From Paraburkholderia tropica (GTDB taxonomy: Bacteria > Pseudomonadota > Gammaproteobacteria > Burkholderiales > Burkholderiaceae), in contig NZ_CAJZAR010000041.1 of the NCBI RefSeq assembly GCF_914484835.1, positions 98,861-162,860 on the forward strand: a stretch of 64,000 bases of DNA. The letters are read 5' to 3'. How positions within the stretch are numbered: position 1 is the stretch's first letter; the number at the start of each line of letters is the position of its first letter. This document shows positions 33,362 to 41,287 of the stretch, piece by piece. The notes beneath the pieces were generated by a model. The model worked only from the letters and a program-made list of their open reading frames with translations, was not told where the DNA came from and did not search any database. The position numbers were made by a program, and so were the translations under genes.

Positions 33362-34303
33362 TTAACTATTACATGAATTGTCGATAATCGTCTGACGCGG
33401 CGACTCGTGCCGCCGGAACCACTCGACGGTGAAATCCACGAACGAGCGTGTTTTTGCGGGCACGTGACGGCGGCCCGGATAGACGAGCGAGAGCTCCTTG
33501 TCGGCGTCGCGGATCTCGTAGCCGTCGAGCACGCGCACGAGCGCGCCTTGCGCGAGATCGGCGGCGACCTGGCTGGCGGGCAGGAACGTGATGCCCATGC
33601 CCGCGAGCGCCGCCTGGCGCAGCATCGCCGCATTGTTGACCGCGTACGCGGGTTCGATCAGCACGGCCTCGCGCGCGCCGCCCGACGCCGCGAAGTGCCA
33701 CTCGTTGCCGTGGATATCGGCCGATGGCGCGAGCAGCGTGTGGCGCGCGAGATCGGCGGGACGCACGGGCGCGCGATGGCCGTCGAGATAGGCCGGCGAC
33801 GCCACCGCAACCGGCGCGATGGTGACGAGCGGCCGGCGGATCAGCGTGCCGCCGCTGACCTGACGCGGCGCGACGATGCCGGCGTCGAAACCTTCTTCGA
33901 TCAGATCGACGGGCCGGTGCAGCAGCGTGAGTGCGAGCCGCACTTGCGGAAACGCGGCGAGATACTGCTTGAGCAGCGGCGTGAGGCCGTGCAGCGAAAA
34001 CGACGCGTGCGCGACCACGCGCAGGGTCCCCGACGGCACCGACACGCCGTGCGCGATCTGCGTCTCGACCCGCTCGAGATCTTCGAGCAGATGACGGCAC
34101 GCCTGCGAATAGGCGCTGCCCGCCTCGGTCAGCGACACGCTGCGCGTGTTGCGGTTGATGAGACGCGTATCGAGATGGGCTTCGAGCAGCGCCACGTAGC
34201 GCGTGACGACCGCGTTCGAGAGATTGAGGCTCGCGGCCGCGCGGCCGAACGAGCCGTGTTCGGCAACGCTGACGAATACGCGCATTGCCTGCAATTGATT
34301 CAT
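33362..34303 (-). CDS. LysR-family transcriptional regulator
   Basis: 313-residue LysR regulator of the CrgA/YafC-like group. HTH at about 1-60 (MNQLQAMRVFVSVAEHGSFG, LSNAVVTRYVALLEAHLDTR), effector domain about 90-305. ATG 34303 is preferred over the in-frame 34318. It is divergent from the porin gene across 555 bases; whether it controls the porin is unknown. A terminator follows. Confidence 0.9.
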   Translation of the reverse strand: MNQLQAMRVFVSVAEHGSFGRAAASLNLSNAVVTRYVALLEAHLDTRLINRNTRSVSLTEAGSAYSQACRHLLEDLERVETQIAHGVSVPSGTLRVVAHASFSLHGLTPLLKQYLAAFPQVRLALTLLHRPVDLIEEGFDAGIVAPRQVSGGTLIRRPLVTIAPVAVASPAYLDGHRAPVRPADLARHTLLAPSADIHGNEWHFAASGGAREAVLIEPAYAVNNAAMLRQAALAGMGITFLPASQVAADLAQGALVRVLDGYEIRDADKELSLVYPGRRHVPAKTRSFVDFTVEWFRRHESPRQTIIDNSCNS

Positions 34304-34858
34304 GTTCTTCGGTCGCATCGACGTGGGCGCCGCGTCGGCGCGTAGTGAGCGCGGAGCGGCGCCTGGGAGAGGGGTGAATTTAAATGAATGCGCGGTAAAA
34401 GCTTTAAAACACGTTTTACATTCGATGAATAAAAATCGTGGAATAAAGCGAAATCGAGCGCGGGACTTTACGCCGCCGTTGCCGGATAGTACCGATCGAG
34501 TTGCCCCCTTGAAAATGAGACTGATCCGAATCTTCGAGCGTCGCCGTCGATATCGTGTTGTCTCCCGACAACGCTATATCGGGATAGTCGGAGGCGCGAT
34601 GCACATGCCTGAAAAATAGAGATAAAGCGAGCGCATTGATACTCAAGCGCTTGCAGGGTTAACCAGGGGAATCATTCGACATTTTCAAAAATGCTTTTGC
34701 TCGATGACGGGATGGCTGCCGTAAAACTGACGCCCATAAACTTCGGGTTGCATATCAATGCGGCGCCCCACTCGCGGCGCGAGGGATCTGGCGAGGCCGG
34801 CACCTTGCCCGGCGGCGACATCCACTTTTGCCGAAAGGCTTTGCATCGAAGGAAGCAT
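34304..34858. other. Long regulatory gap between LysR and porin genes
   Basis: 555 bases without a convincing gene and more AT-rich than its surroundings. It holds a palindrome TAAAAC-AC-GTTTTA (34405-34418), about 100 bases upstream of the LysR start, and an 8-bp hairpin GTGTTGTC/GACAACGC around 34555-34574 (loop TCCC). Long leader regions are usual for porin genes, which are often controlled by regulators and small RNAs; I cannot identify a specific site. AAGGAAG precedes the porin ATG. Confidence 0.35.
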
Positions 34859-35977
34859 ATGAAAAAGAATCTGGTTATCGCAGCGGCAGTCGCTGCGACG
34901 TTCGTATCGGCGTCGTACGCGCAAAGCAGCGTCACGCTCTACGGTATCGTCGATGCAGGGTTCACGTACACGACGAACATCGGCAACGAACGTAATTTCG
35001 CGCTGACGAGCGGCAACGTCCAGGCAAGCCGTTGGGGCCTGCGTGGCGTCGAAGATCTCGGCGGCGGCCTGAAGACGGTCTTCAACCTCGAAAGCGGTTT
35101 CGACGTGATGAACGGCACCAACGCCGTCGGCGGCAAGATGTTCAATCGCCAGGCATTTGTCGGCCTGACGCACGCCCAGTTCGGCACGGTCACGCTCGGC
35201 CGTCAGTTCGACTCGGTGATCGACTACGTCGGCCCGCTGATGGCGGTCGGCACGTGGGGCGGCACCTACATGGCGCACGTCATGGACAACGACAACGGCA
35301 ACGGCTCGTTCTCGATCAACAACTCGATCAAGTACCGCAGCGCGAATTACTCGGGCTTCGAGTTCGGCGGCATGTACGGCTTCTCGAATCAGGCCGGCGG
35401 CTTCGCGAACAACCGCACGTACAGCGCGGGTGCGAGCTACCAGAACGCCGGTCTGCGCGTGGGCGCGGCTTACCTGCAGGCGCAGGGCATGGACCGCAAC
35501 GGCAACGGCTCGGTCGACAGCTCGCCGCTGACCGTGTTCGACATGAATCACCGTCAGCGCACGTGGGGCGCCGGTGCCAGCTACACGTTCGGCCCGGTCG
35601 TCGCGGGCGCCGTATTTACGCAAACGCGCCTGAATGGCGCTGTCGGCGGGTCGGTGCGCTTCAACAACGCGGAAGGCAACGTGCGCTACAACCTGACGCC
35701 GGCACTCGGCATCGGCGCGATGTACACGTACACCAACGTGAACGGCGACGGCGTTGACAACGGCACCGGCAGCAAGTCGGCGCACTGGCATCAGTTCGGC
35801 CTGCAAGCCGACTACGCACTCTCGAAGCGCACCGACGTGTACCTCGAAGGCGTTGGTCTGTGGGGCTCGGGCCAGAACGCCGTGGGTCTGACGCAAGTCG
35901 GCGCTTCGTCGGACGGCGGTGTTTCGTCGTCGAAGAACCAAGGCGTCATCACGACGGGTATCCGTCACCGCTTCTAA
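34859..35977 (+). CDS. Gram-negative trimeric porin
   Basis: 372-residue outer-membrane general porin of the Burkholderia/Neisseria type, forming a 16-strand trimeric channel. Signal peptide 1-20 (MKKNLVIAAAVAATFVSASYA), mature start QSSVTLYGIVDAGFTYT. Landmarks are SRWGLRGVEDLGGGLKTVFN, the TLGRQFDSVIDY segment at the pore and the C-terminal strand GVITTGIRHRF ending in Phe, the BAM recognition signal. Codon usage is biased towards a highly expressed pattern. A strong 13-bp hairpin and a second terminator follow. Confidence 0.95.
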   Translation: MKKNLVIAAAVAATFVSASYAQSSVTLYGIVDAGFTYTTNIGNERNFALTSGNVQASRWGLRGVEDLGGGLKTVFNLESGFDVMNGTNAVGGKMFNRQAFVGLTHAQFGTVTLGRQFDSVIDYVGPLMAVGTWGGTYMAHVMDNDNGNGSFSINNSIKYRSANYSGFEFGGMYGFSNQAGGFANNRTYSAGASYQNAGLRVGAAYLQAQGMDRNGNGSVDSSPLTVFDMNHRQRTWGAGASYTFGPVVAGAVFTQTRLNGAVGGSVRFNNAEGNVRYNLTPALGIGAMYTYTNVNGDGVDNGTGSKSAHWHQFGLQADYALSKRTDVYLEGVGLWGSGQNAVGLTQVGASSDGGVSSSKNQGVITTGIRHRF

Positions 35978-35987
35978 AAAGGGCGAA

Positions 35988-36020
35988 CCGCGCGATCCGG
36001 TTCCCGGCCGGATCGCGCGG
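35988..36020 (+). terminator. First hairpin after the porin gene
   Basis: Perfect 13-bp stem (arms 35988-36000 and 36008-36020, CCGCGCGATCCGG / CCGGATCGCGCGG) with a 7-base loop. The following CTTGTTG is only weakly T-rich, so it may act together with the next hairpin or stabilise the mRNA end. Confidence 0.6.
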
Positions 36021-36066
36021 CTTGTTGCAAACAAGTTGGGTAGGTAGTCGAGTCGTACTTGGGTTG

Positions 36067-36096
36067 AAGAGCGTCGTTCGCGGCGCTCTTTTTTTT
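36067..36096 (+). terminator. Second terminator after the porin gene
   Basis: 10-bp stem AAGAGCGTCG/CGGCGCTCTT (one G-U pair) with TTCG loop, running into eight Ts. A strong Rho-independent terminator 90 bases past the porin stop. Confidence 0.9.
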
Positions 36097-36255
36097 CGCC
36101 TGTCACTTTCAGTGCGCTTTCCACGGACTTTCCGCTTGCGCGTTGCGGCATGGGCATCCGACGCCGTTGTCGGATTTGCACTAGCATGTGGCTACACGTG
36201 CGCAGCCGTTGTCGAATGTTCTGGTGCGCCGCGTCAAAACAAACGGAGAACTCCC

Positions 36256-36690
36256 ATGAAAGCGCTTCGTCCGCTGCAGTTTGCTCTCGCACTGTGTGTC
36301 CTCGCCTCCAGCGCCGCCTTCGCCGATACCGTCGCGCTCAAGGCCAATCTCGAACCTTCCAGCGAAGTGCCGCCGCGCGTGAGCAAGGGGCATGGCGTGC
36401 TCAACGCGACATTCGATACGTCCACGAAATCGCTGAACTGGACCATTACCTACGAAGGGCTGTCGACGCCGGTGACGGCCGCGCACTTCCACGGCCCGGC
36501 GCCGGTTGGGCAGAACGCCAACGTGCAGGTGCCGATTGCGAAGGGTGAACTCGCGAGCCCGATCAAGGGTTCGGCGACGCTCAACGACAAGCAGGTCACC
36601 GAGCTGATGGCCGGCCAGTGGTACTTCAACGTTCACACGCAGCAGAATCCGTCCGGCGAGATCCGCGGCCAGGTGCTGCCGGCGAACTGA
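36256..36690 (+). CDS. CHRD-domain secreted protein
   Basis: 144-residue exported protein. Signal peptide 1-23 (ALALCVLASSAAFA then D), followed by one CHRD domain: LKANLEPSSEVPPRVSKGHG, then AAHFHGPAPVGQNANVQVP and the end WYFNVHTQQNPSGEIRGQVL, all typical. CHRD domains occur in chordin and in many bacterial periplasmic proteins; the molecular function is not known. GGAG precedes the ATG. Start 36256 is clear because the sequence upstream in frame is the porin terminator region. Confidence 0.9.
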   Translation: MKALRPLQFALALCVLASSAAFADTVALKANLEPSSEVPPRVSKGHGVLNATFDTSTKSLNWTITYEGLSTPVTAAHFHGPAPVGQNANVQVPIAKGELASPIKGSATLNDKQVTELMAGQWYFNVHTQQNPSGEIRGQVLPAN

Positions 36691-36782
36691 GCGATGCCAC
36701 CGATGGCGGGGCGCGATTCGATGCGCGATTTGATGTGCGATAGCGTCCGCATGATTCAACCTGGCCACCCCACAAGGAGCCG

Positions 36783-36830
36783 ATGACCCCATCGACAAGC
36801 CGCACGCGCGGCGCACGGAATCCCGCCTGA
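36783..36830 (+). CDS. Possible 15-codon leader peptide of the hydrolase gene
   Basis: A short frame (MTPSTSRTRGARNPA) begins 3 bases after AAGGAG and stops in TGATG overlapping the hydrolase ATG. The hydrolase itself has no good ribosome-binding site. This could couple its translation, or the short frame may simply mark a mis-assigned start. Confidence 0.25.
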   Translation: MTPSTSRTRGARNPA

Positions 36831-37852
36831 TGAGCCTGCAAAGCAAGCTGATCTGCTGGGCGCTGCGCCGCCGCTTCTTGCCCGAGACGCGCAAGCCCGT
36901 CGACGTGGCGCGCACCCGTGCGCTCACCGAGAAGCGCGTGTGGCTGCCGCCGGTGCCGAAGGGCTGGCAGCTTTACGCGCAGCCCAGTCAACGCGAAGAG
37001 GGCGAACAGAGCGAACTTGTCGAACAGGGCGCAGCCGACGCCCCGTCCGTGCGCGGCGAATGGCTCGTGCGCGAGGGCGGGGCGCCGCGCACGATTCTCT
37101 ATCTGCATGGCGGCGGCTACTACTTCTGCTCGCCGAGGACGCATCGCGCGATCACGTTTGGCCTCGCCACGCGCGCGGACGCCGATGTGTTCTCGCTCGA
37201 TTACCGCCTCGCGCCCGAACATCCGTTTCCTGCTGCGCTCGACGATGCGCTGGCCGCCTATCGGCGCTTGCTCGACGAGGGCGCGCCGGCTGCGTCGCTC
37301 GTGATCGCGGGCGATTCGGCGGGCGGCGGGCTCGCGCTCGCGACGCTGATCGCCTTGCGCGATGCCGGCGATCCGCTGCCGGCCGGCGCGCTGCTCTACT
37401 CGCCGTGGACCGATCTCGCCTGCACGGGCGCGTCGATCCGCGAGAACGACGGCCGCGATCCGATGTTCTGCGGCGACGTGTTCGCGCGCATCGCGCCGCT
37501 GTATCTGGGCGCGGCGAACGCGGCAAACCAGACAAGCGCGACGCATCCCTACGTCTCGCCGCTTTACGCCGATTTCCACGGCTTGCCGCCGCTCTTTCTG
37601 CTGGCGGGCAGCACCGAAACCCTGCTCGACGACACTTTGCGCGTGGCCGAGCGCGCCCGCGCGGCGGGCGTGAGCGTCGAGTGCGAGATCGGACGCGATC
37701 TGCCGCATATCTGGCCGATCTACGCGCCGTTCATGCCGGAGGCGCGCCGCGCGCTCGACGCATCGGCGCGTTTCGTGCAGCGCGTGAGTGCCGCCGACGC
37801 CACCGCGCGGGCACGCAAGGCCGCGTTGCTGCCGACGCAAACCGTCGCGTGA
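36830..37852 (+). CDS. Alpha/beta hydrolase, hormone-sensitive lipase family
   Basis: 340-residue esterase/lipase-type hydrolase. Oxyanion-hole motif HGGGYYF near residue 93, nucleophile Ser in GDSAGGG near 162, acid candidate in GSTETLLDD near 263 and His in RDLPHIWP near 292. These features place it in the bacterial HSL (family IV) group, which hydrolyses short-chain esters. An inserted Glu/Gln-rich stretch at 50-68 precedes the cap. Natural substrate unknown. No classical signal peptide, so probably cytoplasmic. Confidence 0.88.
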   Translation: MSLQSKLICWALRRRFLPETRKPVDVARTRALTEKRVWLPPVPKGWQLYAQPSQREEGEQSELVEQGAADAPSVRGEWLVREGGAPRTILYLHGGGYYFCSPRTHRAITFGLATRADADVFSLDYRLAPEHPFPAALDDALAAYRRLLDEGAPAASLVIAGDSAGGGLALATLIALRDAGDPLPAGALLYSPWTDLACTGASIRENDGRDPMFCGDVFARIAPLYLGAANAANQTSATHPYVSPLYADFHGLPPLFLLAGSTETLLDDTLRVAERARAAGVSVECEIGRDLPHIWPIYAPFMPEARRALDASARFVQRVSAADATARARKAALLPTQTVA

Positions 37853-37898
37853 CGCGGCGCGCGGACCCCGCGTTCAACTTACGTCGTCAAGCGCGCGC

Positions 37899-38804
37899 TT
37901 ATTCGAGCGCGAGATCGATCGCGTCATAGGCCGCGTGGATGGCGGCTTCGCCGTATTTGCGCTCCAGCCGCCGCACGGTGAAGTGCCCGTGCGCGACGTT
38001 CTGGAAGTGATCGATGAACACCGTGTTGACCATCGCGCCGAGCACCGCGCCGATGGCCGGAATCGATTTCGCGGCCACCTGTTCGCTGACCTGCACGGAA
38101 AAGCGCGCGGCCACCGTCTGCATGAGCTTGAGGAGCGCCGTCGAGCCGTGCGCGGCGAAGCCCTTCGTCGCCATTTCCGACGACGCTTTCGAGACCGCTT
38201 GTGCGAGCGCGCCGCGCACGATGAAGTAGCCGAAGTCGGCTTCGTCGTCGGCGGCGGAGCGTCCGCCCATGCCGAACACGGTGAGGCACTGGAGCTGCGC
38301 GTCGGCGCCCGCGAGATCCTCGCCTTCGCTGCGCGCGATATCGCAGATCGAGCGGAACATCAGCGTGGTCGTCACGGGCAACTCGACGGGCAGCGCGAAC
38401 AGGCCGAACGCGCCGCCCGCCGCGCCCGTGGTGGCGACGGCGAATTTGTGCAGCAGGTTGCTGGGCTTCGACGCGGATAGTTTCTCGGCGACGGCCGGTC
38501 CTTTCGACCCATTCGTTCCGCTTTTCAAGCCGACGTTCGCCAGCAAGCCTTCGCCCTGCTTGCCGAGCGTCTTGAGCGCGATCTGCAAGCACTTGCGAAG
38601 CGCGGCCTGGGTGGCGTCGTTGACCTTGTCGTTGGCCATCGCGGGCAGTTTCGCGATCAGCTTTTCGACCGGCGCGCCGACGATGGCGGCCAGCTTCATG
38701 CCCAGCGGCGGCGTTTCGAGTTCGTGCTTCGCGCGCTTGAGGGCGGCGAGATCGGCGTCGCTCAGAGCGGAAAAATCAGCGGATAAATCGACATTCGTCC
38801 CCAT
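37899..38804 (-). CDS. EcsC family protein
   Basis: 301-residue protein of the EcsC family (named after Bacillus EcsC, function poorly known). It contains Gly/Ala-rich hydrophobic segments (GAAGGAFGLFALPVELPVTT and IPAIGAVLGAMVNTVF) that could associate with the membrane. The conserved SICDIARSEGEDL and DHFQNVAHGHFTVRRLE stretches are family-like. Start 38804 chosen (MGTNVDLSADFSALSDADLA); the in-frame region to 38990 is arginine-rich. It faces the hydrolase gene convergently and is divergent from the DHA2 pump. Confidence 0.82.
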   Translation of the reverse strand: MGTNVDLSADFSALSDADLAALKRAKHELETPPLGMKLAAIVGAPVEKLIAKLPAMANDKVNDATQAALRKCLQIALKTLGKQGEGLLANVGLKSGTNGSKGPAVAEKLSASKPSNLLHKFAVATTGAAGGAFGLFALPVELPVTTTLMFRSICDIARSEGEDLAGADAQLQCLTVFGMGGRSAADDEADFGYFIVRGALAQAVSKASSEMATKGFAAHGSTALLKLMQTVAARFSVQVSEQVAAKSIPAIGAVLGAMVNTVFIDHFQNVAHGHFTVRRLERKYGEAAIHAAYDAIDLALE

Positions 38805-38989
38805 AAATCTCCCGAGGAAAACGAGCCGGAAACGGCGCGGAAACGACCCGAAAACGGCGCGGCGGCGGGTGGCCAGCGCGTACTCGTGTGCAAAAGCGGC
38901 GTGCAAAAACCGTGCGCCGCGTCGAATCCAATCGCAGGCAAAACCAGGGCAAACGCCGGTTCGATGCCCAGTGTAGAGGATCGTCCCCA

Positions 38990-39020
38990 TGCTATGATGC
39001 GAAATCTTTGACGCGTCAAA
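38990..39020 (+). promoter_or_regulatory. Promoter with palindromic operator before the DHA2 pump
   Basis: Extended -10 TGCTATGAT (TATGAT at 38993-38998) followed at 39007-39020 by the perfect 14-bp palindrome TTTGACGCGTCAAA. The palindrome would cover positions about +3 to +16. It is a good candidate site for the MarR-family regulator encoded downstream. Confidence 0.55.
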
Positions 39021-39037
39021 CGTTGCGGGATCAAAAA

Positions 39038-40633
39038 ATGGCCGTTCATACCGCCGCCCACCATTCCAGCGGGCAGGTACTGCCGTTCCGCGAGTCGCTG
39101 CTCGCCATGCTCGGCGTCTCGTTCGTGACCATGCTGGTCGCGCTCGACCAGACCGTGGTCGGCACCGCGTTGCCCACCATCGTCGCCGACCTGCGCGGCT
39201 TCGAGCTCTACGCGTGGGTCGCCACGTCCTATCTGCTTACCTCGGTCGTCACCGTCCCCATTTTCGGGCGGCTCGGCGATTACTACGGACGCAAACCCTT
39301 CGTGATCGCGTCGATCGTCGTCTTCACGGCGGCCTCGGTGCTCTGCGGCGCGGCCAACAGCATGTTGTTCCTCGTGATCGCGCGCGGTCTGCAAGGCATC
39401 GGCGGCGGCATGCTCGTGGGCACCGCGTTCGCCTGCATCCCCGATCTCTTTCCCGATTCGGTCGTGCGCCTGCGCTGGCAGGTGCTGATGAGCTCCGCGT
39501 TCGGCATCGCCAACGCGGTCGGGCCGTCGCTCGGCGGCTTTCTCACGCAGTACTACGGCTGGCGTTCGGTGTTCTACGTGAACCTGCCGGTCGGCCTGCT
39601 TTCGCTGTACTTCGTCTGGCGCTTCCTGCCGCATCTGCGCCAGGTCGCGCACACCGGACGCATGCGGCTCGATTGGCCCGGCGCACTGCTGATCGCCGTG
39701 ACGCTCGGCTGCCTGCAACTGTTCGTCGAACGTCTGCCCGAACATGGCGTGACCTTCGGCGCGCTCGGCTTGCTCGCACTCGCCGTGGCGTCGGCGTGGG
39801 CGCTGTGGCAATGGGAGCGGCGCTGCCCGCAGGCGATCCTGCCCGTCGACATGTTCCGCAACGCGAGCCTCAACGCGCTGTTCACGCTCGCCGTGCTCGG
39901 CGGCTTCACGATGTTTTCGCTGCTGTTCTACGCGCCGCTGCTGTTTCAGGGTGGCTTCGGCATGTCGCCGAACGAGGCGGGCGTGGTCATCACGCCGCTG
40001 GTGGTGTTCATCACGATCGGCAGCATCGCGAACGGGCGCATCGTGTCGCGCATCCGCAATCCGAACCTGATGCTCTACATCGGTTTCGCGATGCTCGCGA
40101 TCGCCTGCTTCGCGGTCGCGGTCGCGACGCGCTCGATGCCGCGCGGGCTGCTGATGACGTTCATGATCATCGGCGGCCTCGGGCTCGGTTTCGTGATGCC
40201 GAATCTCACGGTGTTCGCGCAGCAGACGGCGGGCCGCGAGCATCTGGGCATTGCCACGGCGCTGCTGCAGTCGCTGCGCATGATCGGCGGGATGATCGGC
40301 ACGGCGCTGACCGGCACGATGGTCACGCAGCTCTACGCGAGCGGCGTGCAGAAGTCGCTCGCGGCCGACAATGCGACGCACTGGCTGCCCCAGCTCGCCG
40401 ATCCGCAGATTCTCGTCAACCGCGACGCGCAGACCGCGCTGATTGGCGAACTCGCCAAGGCCGGGCACAATGGCGCGCCGCTGCTCGAAGCCGCGCGCGA
40501 GGCGCTGGTGGGCGCGATCCATCTGGGTATCGCACTGGCGGCGCTGATCGCGCTCGTGTCGCTGTGGCAGACGCGGCGCGTGCCGCTCATCAAGCTTCAG
40601 CGCAAGGTCGAGCCCGTGATACACGCGGATTGA
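39038..40633 (+). CDS. DHA2-family MFS multidrug efflux transporter
   Basis: 531-residue inner-membrane exporter with 14 predicted segments. Motif A is GRLGDYYGRKPFV after segment 2, the antiporter motif region is GIANAVGPSLGGFLTQYYGW, and the DHA2-typical LDQTVVGTALPTIVADL opens the protein. A periplasmic loop (about 450-485) lies before the last segment. Upstream sits a palindrome and downstream a marR gene in the same direction, a common arrangement for drug-inducible pumps. No membrane-fusion partner is adjacent, so it may act alone. Upstream start codons in frame are not supported. Confidence 0.92.
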   Translation: MAVHTAAHHSSGQVLPFRESLLAMLGVSFVTMLVALDQTVVGTALPTIVADLRGFELYAWVATSYLLTSVVTVPIFGRLGDYYGRKPFVIASIVVFTAASVLCGAANSMLFLVIARGLQGIGGGMLVGTAFACIPDLFPDSVVRLRWQVLMSSAFGIANAVGPSLGGFLTQYYGWRSVFYVNLPVGLLSLYFVWRFLPHLRQVAHTGRMRLDWPGALLIAVTLGCLQLFVERLPEHGVTFGALGLLALAVASAWALWQWERRCPQAILPVDMFRNASLNALFTLAVLGGFTMFSLLFYAPLLFQGGFGMSPNEAGVVITPLVVFITIGSIANGRIVSRIRNPNLMLYIGFAMLAIACFAVAVATRSMPRGLLMTFMIIGGLGLGFVMPNLTVFAQQTAGREHLGIATALLQSLRMIGGMIGTALTGTMVTQLYASGVQKSLAADNATHWLPQLADPQILVNRDAQTALIGELAKAGHNGAPLLEAAREALVGAIHLGIALAALIALVSLWQTRRVPLIKLQRKVEPVIHAD

Positions 40634-40705
40634 CGGCGGGTTTTCGCCGCGCATTCCTTCAACACCGCCCAACTCCGCTTTTACCGCCAGGCAGGATTTT
40701 TCAGC

Positions 40706-41155
40706 ATGGAAACTCAGGACCGCATCGCCATCGTCCAGCAGTTCGGACGCACCTATCGCGCTTTCATGTCGGCGTTCGAGGCGCAGGTGGGGCATCCGCT
40801 GCCGCGCTGGCGCATCCTGCTCGCGCTGCACGACCAGAACGGCGAGTCGTCGCAGAAGCGGCTCGTCGAGCGCCTGCGCGTCGACCCGGGCGCGCTCACG
40901 CGCCAGTTGAAGCCGCTCGAAGCGCTCGGCTGGATCGCGCGCAGCGCCGATGAGCGCGATAACCGCATCACCAACGTGAAGCTCACGGCCGCCGGGCGCG
41001 AGGTGATCGAAGCGGGGTTGCCGCGCCGCAATGCGTTTTTGAACCAGACGATGTCGCTGCCCGACGACGCGCTCACGGCGCTCTCGGGCGCGTTGCGGAT
41101 GATGGAGGAGCGCATCGGCGTGGTGGCGCAGGCGGCTGCGCAGGAAGGGGCGTGA
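40706..41155 (+). CDS. MarR-family transcriptional regulator
   Basis: 149-residue winged-helix repressor. The DNA-binding core spans about 35-100 (LPRWRILLALHDQNGESSQK, DPGALTRQLKPLEALGWIAR) with the wing DERDNRITNVKLT. It lies 72 bases after the pump gene in one transcription unit and probably represses it through the palindrome at 39007. Ligand unknown. Confidence 0.9.
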   Translation: METQDRIAIVQQFGRTYRAFMSAFEAQVGHPLPRWRILLALHDQNGESSQKRLVERLRVDPGALTRQLKPLEALGWIARSADERDNRITNVKLTAAGREVIEAGLPRRNAFLNQTMSLPDDALTALSGALRMMEERIGVVAQAAAQEGA

Positions 41156-41165
41156 ATATCGCGTA

Positions 41166-41210
41166 GTGGCGTGGCGTGGCGTGGCGTGGCGTGGCGTGGC
41201 GTGGTGTGGC
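41166..41210 (+). repeat. Nine tandem copies of a GTGGC pentamer
   Basis: Nine head-to-tail 5-base units from 41166 to 41210; the eighth reads GTGGT. It begins 10 bases after the marR stop and lies before the terminator, so it is transcribed but not translated. Confidence 0.95.
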
Positions 41211-41223
41211 GTAAGGCACGCGC

Positions 41224-41268
41224 AAAAAATTCAGGCGGCGGCGCACCCACTGCGACCGCCGCCTTTTT
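41224..41268. terminator. Bidirectional terminator between marR and the deaminase gene
   Basis: 9-bp stem AGGCGGCGG/CCGCCGCCT (41233-41241, 41256-41264) with a 14-base loop, five Ts on the right and six As on the left. It can serve the plus-strand marR transcript and the minus-strand deaminase transcript. Confidence 0.8.
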
Positions 41269-41287
41269 CATCGAGACGCGGAAAAAA

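Noticed and set aside
34416..34646. 76-codon minus-strand frame between LysR and porin genes
   Set aside because: No ribosome-binding site or features; lies in an AT-rich regulatory region.
41166..41210. Pentamer tract considered as a CRISPR-like or phase-variable coding repeat
   Set aside because: No spacers, and it lies outside the marR coding sequence, so it cannot switch that reading frame.
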